This document shows, piece by piece, positions 6,065 to 8,194 of a stretch of DNA of 8,194 nt. How positions within the stretch are numbered: position 1 is the stretch's first letter; each line of letters starts with the position of its first letter. Source of the stretch: Candidatus Segatella violae (GTDB lineage Bacteria > Bacteroidota > Bacteroidia > Bacteroidales > Bacteroidaceae). Location of the stretch: NCBI GenBank assembly GCA_002440225.1, contig DJSH01000019.1:1-8194 (forward strand). Direction: 5' to 3'. Position numbers and translations under genes: made by a program. The notes beneath the pieces were generated by a model. It was not told the DNA's origin. It ran no database searches and was given only the letters and a program-made list of their open reading frames with translations.

Positions 6065-6823
6065 TTAGTCTTTATTGCTGCCACCAAAGATGCGGAGCAG
6101 ATAGAGGAAGAGGTTGATGAAGTCGAGGTACAAGGTGAGGGCACCGAGAAGCGCCAACTTTTGTGCACCTTCGCTCATGTCGTATTGCGTCTGCAGCATC
6201 TGTTTGATCTTCTGTGAATCCCAAGCGGTCAAGCCGATGAAGATAGCCACGCCTACATAGCTTAGGATATAGTCGAAGCCAGGACTATGCAAGAACATGT
6301 TGACAACGCTTGCGATGATCAAACCAATCAATGCCATGAAGAGGATTTTTCCGATGGATGTCAAATCCTTCTTGGTAGTGTAGCCGTAAACAGTCATGGC
6401 TCCGAAAGTGCCTGCTGTGATGAAGAACACTTTGGCGATGACCATAGGCTCATAGATGATGAATATGGATGACAACATCGTTCCGTTCAGCACCGAGTAG
6501 ACGATGAATAGCAATGTGGCGGTACTCAATGACAGGCGATTGATGGCACCGCTGATGGCGAATACCAAAACCAGTTCTGCAATGATGAGGCCCCACATGA
6601 GTCCACGGCTAGTCATAATGGTGGTGAGGAGCACTGGACTGCTGGCAACACCGTAAGCTGTGACGCCTGTGATGAGGAGAGCCAAGGTCATCCACACGTA
6701 TACTTTGCGCATCAGTGCGGAGAACACACCACTGAGACCGCTTTCCTTCTCGTTGATAGCAAAGCCATTGCCTTGCTGTTGGTTCTGATTGTTAATCAGA
6801 TTGTACATTTCTTTTTCAGTCAT
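6065..6823 (-). CDS. BI-1/YccA-family membrane protein
   Basis: A 252-residue multi-pass inner-membrane protein of the Bax inhibitor-1 (TMBIM) family. Members include E. coli YccA and YbhL and B. subtilis YetJ, which is a pH-sensitive calcium leak channel; YccA modulates the FtsH protease. After a polar glutamine/asparagine-rich start (residues 1-30) there are about seven hydrophobic segments at roughly 41-60, 74-94, 102-123, 129-147, 157-176, 185-200 and 226-246. The conserved aspartates of the family appear in GLTAWDSQKIK (D202) and in LYLDFINLFLYLLRIFG (D234). The ATG at 6821-6823 is preceded by AAGGAAAT, an SD-like purine run that is unusual in this phylum. It is transcribed alone, convergent with the AraC-type gene and separated from it by a shared terminator. 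The family is clear; the transported ion or partner is not known from sequence. Confidence 0.92.
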   Translation of the reverse strand: MTEKEMYNLINNQNQQQGNGFAINEKESGLSGVFSALMRKVYVWMTLALLITGVTAYGVASSPVLLTTIMTSRGLMWGLIIAELVLVFAISGAINRLSLSTATLLFIVYSVLNGTMLSSIFIIYEPMVIAKVFFITAGTFGAMTVYGYTTKKDLTSIGKILFMALIGLIIASVVNMFLHSPGFDYILSYVGVAIFIGLTAWDSQKIKQMLQTQYDMSEGAQKLALLGALTLYLDFINLFLYLLRIFGGSNKD

Positions 6824-6862
6824 AATTATTTCCTTTTGTAGTTTTTATTCCATTTTGTTTAA

Positions 6863-6877
6863 GCAGATCGAGTCTGC
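6863..6877 (-). other. Small hairpin in the leader of the BI-1 gene
   Basis: GCAGA and TCTGC (6863-6867 and 6873-6877) flank a 5-nt loop, about 40 nt upstream of the start codon and within the predicted leader. It is short and could be coincidental. Confidence 0.3.
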
Positions 6878-6893
6878 CATAATAAATCAAGCG

Positions 6894-6901
6894 CAAAGAT
6901 A
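6894..6901 (-). promoter_or_regulatory. -7 box of the BI-1 gene promoter
   Basis: The complement reads TATCTTTG, a full match to the Bacteroidetes -7 consensus TAnnTTTG. Transcription would start near 6887, giving a leader of about 64 nt. I see no convincing TTTG about 19-21 nt upstream, so the -33 element is weak or absent. Confidence 0.6.
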
Positions 6902-7029
6902 ATGCCAATTCTTGATAGTTTGACTTATCTCTGAGCTTTATTAACATTTATTCTCTAATTTTGTGTCAAAGGGGGCGAGCTGTTGTAAATCCCCTTCCTC
7001 TCTTATATGTGCGGTGTTCTGAGGTGTCT

Positions 7030-7055
7030 GTGAGGTGTCCTCTCCGACACCTCAC
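7030..7055. repeat. 10-bp perfect inverted repeat
   Basis: GTGAGGTGTC (7030-7039) and GACACCTCAC (7046-7055) flank a 6-nt loop. A further GAGGTGTC lies just upstream (7021-7028) as a direct copy of the left arm. No T-run follows on either strand, so it is not a standard terminator. Confidence 0.7.
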
Positions 7056-7174
7056 GACTACAACTAGCTGTACGATAATCGATTCCGAAAATTTTGTGTG
7101 GTGTGAGATGTTTCTTGGTTTCTCCGTTGTAGGCAAATGGATGGGCCTGTTGTCGGCTTTGTGCCAAAGTATAG

Positions 7175-7236
7175 AAATTTGCCTCTCTATGGCAAAAGTT
7201 TGCTCCAGTTGAGGCAAATTTTTGCCATAGGGAGGC
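7175..7236. repeat. Two overlapping, mutually exclusive inverted repeats
   Basis: Hairpin B pairs AAATTTGCCTC (7175-7185) with GAGGCAAATTT (7211-7221), perfect over 11 bp. Hairpin A pairs GCCTCTCTATGGCAAAA (7181-7197) with TTTTGCCATAGGGAGGC (7220-7236), 16 of 17 positions. The arms share bases 7181-7185 and 7220-7221, so both cannot form fully at once. It could be an RNA switch or simply a degenerate palindromic repeat. Confidence 0.7.
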
Positions 7237-7290
7237 AGTTGTTGTTCCGTCGCATCGCTCTAGGCGTAAAAACTCCTTCTCTTATTTTCA

Positions 7291-7393
7291 CCCTTCACCC
7301 TTCACATATCTGCAGGAAAAGCCCATAAACACAGGGAATTTCGGAGGTGAAGGGTGCTAGTCAACCCTTCACCCACCCTTCACAACCCTTCAC
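7291..7393. repeat. CCCTTCAC octamer cluster, left arm
   Basis: Exact copies begin at 7291, 7298, 7365, 7376 and 7386, with one inverted copy (GTGAAGGG) at 7347-7354. The inverted copy and the 7365 copy form a local hairpin with the loop GCTAGTC. The first two copies overlap with a 7-bp period. The right arm mirrors all six. Confidence 0.85.
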
Positions 7394-7530
7394 CCTTTTT
7401 CTCCTTTCATCCTTTTTGCCTATTCTTTCCTCATCCTCATCCTTTTCTTATCCTTTTCCTTTCTTTTCTTATCCTTTTCCCATTTCTTACTCATCTTTCC
7501 CTAAATTTCATTTTTTCCTTCCCCCAATTA
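7394..7530. repeat. Polypyrimidine tract with 21-bp repeat
   Basis: The plus strand here is almost only C and T with scattered A and very few G. An 18-mer with ends CTTTTCTT and CCTTTTCC occurs at 7442-7459 and again at 7463-7480, a 21-bp period. Apparent open frames through it (63-67 codons) encode only serine, proline and phenylalanine-rich low-complexity strings and are not genes. Confidence 0.75.
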
Positions 7531-7578
7531 AAAGTCGACAGATAAAGTAAGATAGTTTGAAAGTTGTGTATGGGTCGC

Positions 7579-7696
7579 GTGAAGGGGAAGAGTGTGAAGG
7601 GTTGTGAAGGGTGGGTGAAGGGTTAACTAGCACCCTTCACCTCTCGAATCCCCTGTGTTCATGGGCTTTTCCGGCAGAAATGTGAAGGGTGAAGGG
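7579..7696. repeat. GTGAAGGG octamer cluster, right arm
   Basis: Exact copies of GTGAAGGG begin at 7579, 7594, 7604, 7615, 7682 and 7689, with one inverted copy (CCCTTCAC) at 7633-7640. Six of the seven mirror the left arm; the copy at 7579 lies outside the aligned arm. In all I count 13 exact octamers in about 410 bp. Confidence 0.85.
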
Positions 7697-7751
7697 TGCT
7701 TTGGGGGCAGTCCGAATTCTAATATACTAGCGAAACTTAAATATAATGTAC
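7694..7751 (+). repeat. REP-type module, direct copy 1
   Basis: This segment aligns with 7951-8009: AGGGTGCTTTGGGGG then CAGTCCGAAT, a variable middle, and CGAAACTTAAATATAATGTAC at the end (7731-7751). The other copy ends CGAAACTTGAATAATGTAC. Its left edge overlaps the last bases of the long palindromic element, so the two repeat families abut or are merged. Confidence 0.65.
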
Positions 7752-7801
7752 TGAACTTTCGCAAGTACTCAAGAATGCGCCCTGAAAGGGCAAAAGCACC
7801 T
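7748..7801 (-). repeat. REP-type module, inverted copy
   Basis: Read on the minus strand, this begins AGGTGCTTTTGCCCTTTCAG and later contains TACTTGCGAAAG. It parallels the direct copy at 7951-8009, which begins AGGTGCTTTTGGGCC and contains TACCTGCGAAAC. The match is gapped and weaker toward the far end. Confidence 0.55.
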
Positions 7802-7973
7802 AGCCCAGGGCAACGCCCTGGGTTGCATGCGCAAATAGGATGCGCCCTGTAAGGGCAAAAGCATTATATCTGCTAGCCTAAGAATAAAGCTTTTGCCCTT
7901 TCAGGGCGCACTTTATTCCTATCAAACTACCTAGGGCGTTGCCCTAGGCTAGGTGCTTTTGGGCCTTCAGCCC
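7776..7973. repeat. REP/BIME-like palindrome cluster
   Basis: Six short GC palindromes are packed into 200 bp. P1 is GCCCT-gaa-AGGGC (7779-7791). P2 is CCCAGGGC-aac-GCCCTGGG (7804-7822). P3 is a one-mismatch direct copy of the P1 segment (7841-7862). P4 is a perfect 22-bp inverted copy of the P1 segment 7776-7797 (at 7889-7910). P5 is CCTAGGGC-gtt-GCCCTAGG (7930-7948). P6 is GGGC-cttca-GCCC, with inner bases unpaired (7961-7973). P2 with its AAAAGCACCTAG flank and P5 with its flank are inverted copies, so the cluster has overall twofold symmetry. This matches REP doublets spread by Y1 (RAYT) transposases elsewhere. No such transposase gene is in the window. Confidence 0.75.
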
Positions 7974-8009
7974 GAATCATTATCTACCTGCGAAACTTGA
8001 ATAATGTAC
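7951..8009 (+). repeat. REP-type module, direct copy 2
   Basis: This is the partner of the copy at 7694-7751. Strongest agreement is over CAGCCCGAAT and GCGAAACTT, ending in ATAATGTAC, with a 2-nt deletion relative to copy 1. The two direct copies bracket the palindrome cluster. Confidence 0.65.
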
Positions 8010-8075
8010 ATTGCGCACCCATGCTCCGGCGAAGGCGCACCCGTGCCCGTTCACGCCCCGCTGGCGTTTGCATGT
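8005..8075. repeat. GC-rich segment with repeated GCGCACCC
   Basis: GCGCACCC occurs at 8013-8020 and 8035-8042, and a small hairpin ACGCC-ccgct-GGCGT at 8053-8067. The segment is much richer in G and C than the AT-rich DNA on both sides. It is bounded by GTACATTGC on the left and GCATGTA on the right, nearly inverted, so it may be another palindromic unit of the island. No coding potential is evident. Confidence 0.5.
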
Positions 8076-8122
8076 ATATAATAATGTGGAACGTATCATA
8101 TTGCTCACGAACAACTATCAAT

Positions 8123-8144
8123 CTGTTAAAATACTGTTAAAATG
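8123..8144 (+). repeat. 11-bp tandem repeat in an apparent upstream region
   Basis: CTGTTAAAATA and CTGTTAAAATG follow each other directly, about one helical turn apart, and 20 bp before the likely -33 box. Spacing of this kind suits a pair of protein sites on one face of the DNA. Confidence 0.6.
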
Positions 8145-8157
8145 CCAACTTTTTGCT

Positions 8158-8194
8158 CGAAATATTTGGCTATTTCGGAAATAGTTAGTACTTT
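8158..8194 (+). promoter_or_regulatory. Likely promoter of a rightward gene beyond the window, with nested palindromes
   Basis: TTTGG (8165-8169) and TACTTT (8189-8194, cut by the edge) are separated by 19 nt, as in Bacteroidetes promoters; the -7 box would be complete if TG follows. Two overlapping palindromes occupy the spacer: CGAAATA/TATTTCG (8158-8164 and 8171-8177) and CTATTTC-g-GAAATAG (8170-8184). The regulated gene is not visible. Confidence 0.5.

Larger units (their letters stand above)
6902..7288. other. Non-coding stretch upstream of the BI-1 gene
   Basis: No credible protein gene is present; short open frames of 63-83 codons on both strands overlap one another and show no family motifs. 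The segment holds a 10-bp perfect hairpin at 7030-7055 and two overlapping inverted repeats at 7175-7236. Between them (7056-7174) I see nothing recognisable. It forms the left margin of the repeat island that runs to 8073. Confidence 0.6.
7289..7698. repeat. Long palindromic element with 105-bp arms and a pyrimidine-rich loop
   Basis: The left arm 7289-7393 and right arm 7594-7698 are inverted copies, aligned without gaps over 105 positions with eight mismatches by my hand count (about 92% identity). The 200-nt interior does not match itself. Both arms carry clusters of the octamer CCCTTCAC or its complement around a unique core (7306-7346 and 7641-7681). I see no transposase, no target-site duplication at the ends, and no credible protein. 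It may be a MITE-like non-autonomous element, a structured RNA or a long cruciform-forming sequence. Confidence 0.8.

Noticed and set aside
6961..7328. Short open frames of 63-83 codons on both strands
   Set aside because: They overlap each other on opposite strands and across hairpins, lack motifs, and have no promoter or ribosome-binding support.
7347..7550. Two overlapping open frames of 63-67 codons
   Set aside because: They translate the pyrimidine tract into serine, proline and phenylalanine runs, which is low-complexity output rather than a gene.
7291..7696. CRISPR array
   Set aside because: The repeated octamers are too short, unevenly spaced and inverted in part; there are no uniform spacers and no cas genes.
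7289..7698. Retron or diversity-generating element
   Set aside because: The long inverted repeat suggests a folded RNA, but there is no reverse transcriptase gene and no template/variable repeat pair in the window.
7289..7698. Complete insertion sequence
   Set aside because: There is no transposase frame and no target-site duplication next to the arm ends.
7655..7852. 65-codon open frame
   Set aside because: It reads through the end of the long palindrome and the REP palindromes; strings of this kind are a common spurious call over REP-like sequence.
1..8194. tRNA, rRNA or other classical RNA genes
   Set aside because: I saw no cloverleaf with a CCA-adjacent stem and no conserved rRNA segments, though this was by eye only.

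Overview
The window looks like chromosomal DNA from a gut-type Bacteroidota, most likely the Prevotella/Segatella group. The evidence is gene order plus signals: a leftward arginine cluster in the Bacteroides-type order argR, GNAT acyltransferase, argG, argC; promoters of the Bacteroidetes TTTG / TAnnTTTG type; few Shine-Dalgarno sequences; and a membrane-anchored AraC regulator of a kind common in this phylum. The genus is an inference from these features, not a database result.

Positions 1-3191 hold the arginine biosynthesis cluster, all on the minus strand. argR is promoter-proximal, followed by a GNAT-family acyltransferase, argG (argininosuccinate synthase) and argC, which runs off the left edge. 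Bacteroidetes are known to make arginine through N-succinylated intermediates, so the GNAT is a good candidate for the first step (acylation of glutamate), and ArgC probably reduces the acylglutamyl phosphate. ArgR would sense arginine and control the cluster.

Positions 3192-3574 are a divergent regulatory region. It has a good argR promoter, three copies of a TGCATAAAA-type element that may be ArgR operators, and at least one promoter for the rightward gene, whose -7 box is overlapped by an inverted repeat. Positions 3575-4903 encode myo-inositol-1-phosphate synthase, the entry enzyme for inositol lipids. A strong hairpin terminator follows. Next comes a gene (5008-6030) for a multi-pass membrane protein with a C-terminal AraC DNA-binding domain. 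A perfect 16-bp stem at 6019-6055 separates it from a convergent gene for a BI-1/YccA-type membrane protein (6065-6823).

From 6824 to 8194 I find no credible protein gene. This is a dense repeat island. It starts with small hairpins, including two that compete for the same bases (7175-7236). A 410-bp palindromic unit follows (7289-7698), with 105-bp arms about 92% identical around a 200-nt pyrimidine-rich loop, and arms studded with the octamer CCCTTCAC. After it comes a REP/BIME-like cluster of GCCCT/AGGGC palindromes (7776-7973) set in a roughly 58-bp module that recurs directly and inverted, then a GC-rich segment. The last 75 bases look like the promoter of a rightward gene beyond the window, with palindromes nested between the -33 and -7 elements.

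The coding part is conventional. The parts most worth a second look are the repeat island, the argR/inositol-synthase regulatory region and the unassigned GNAT.
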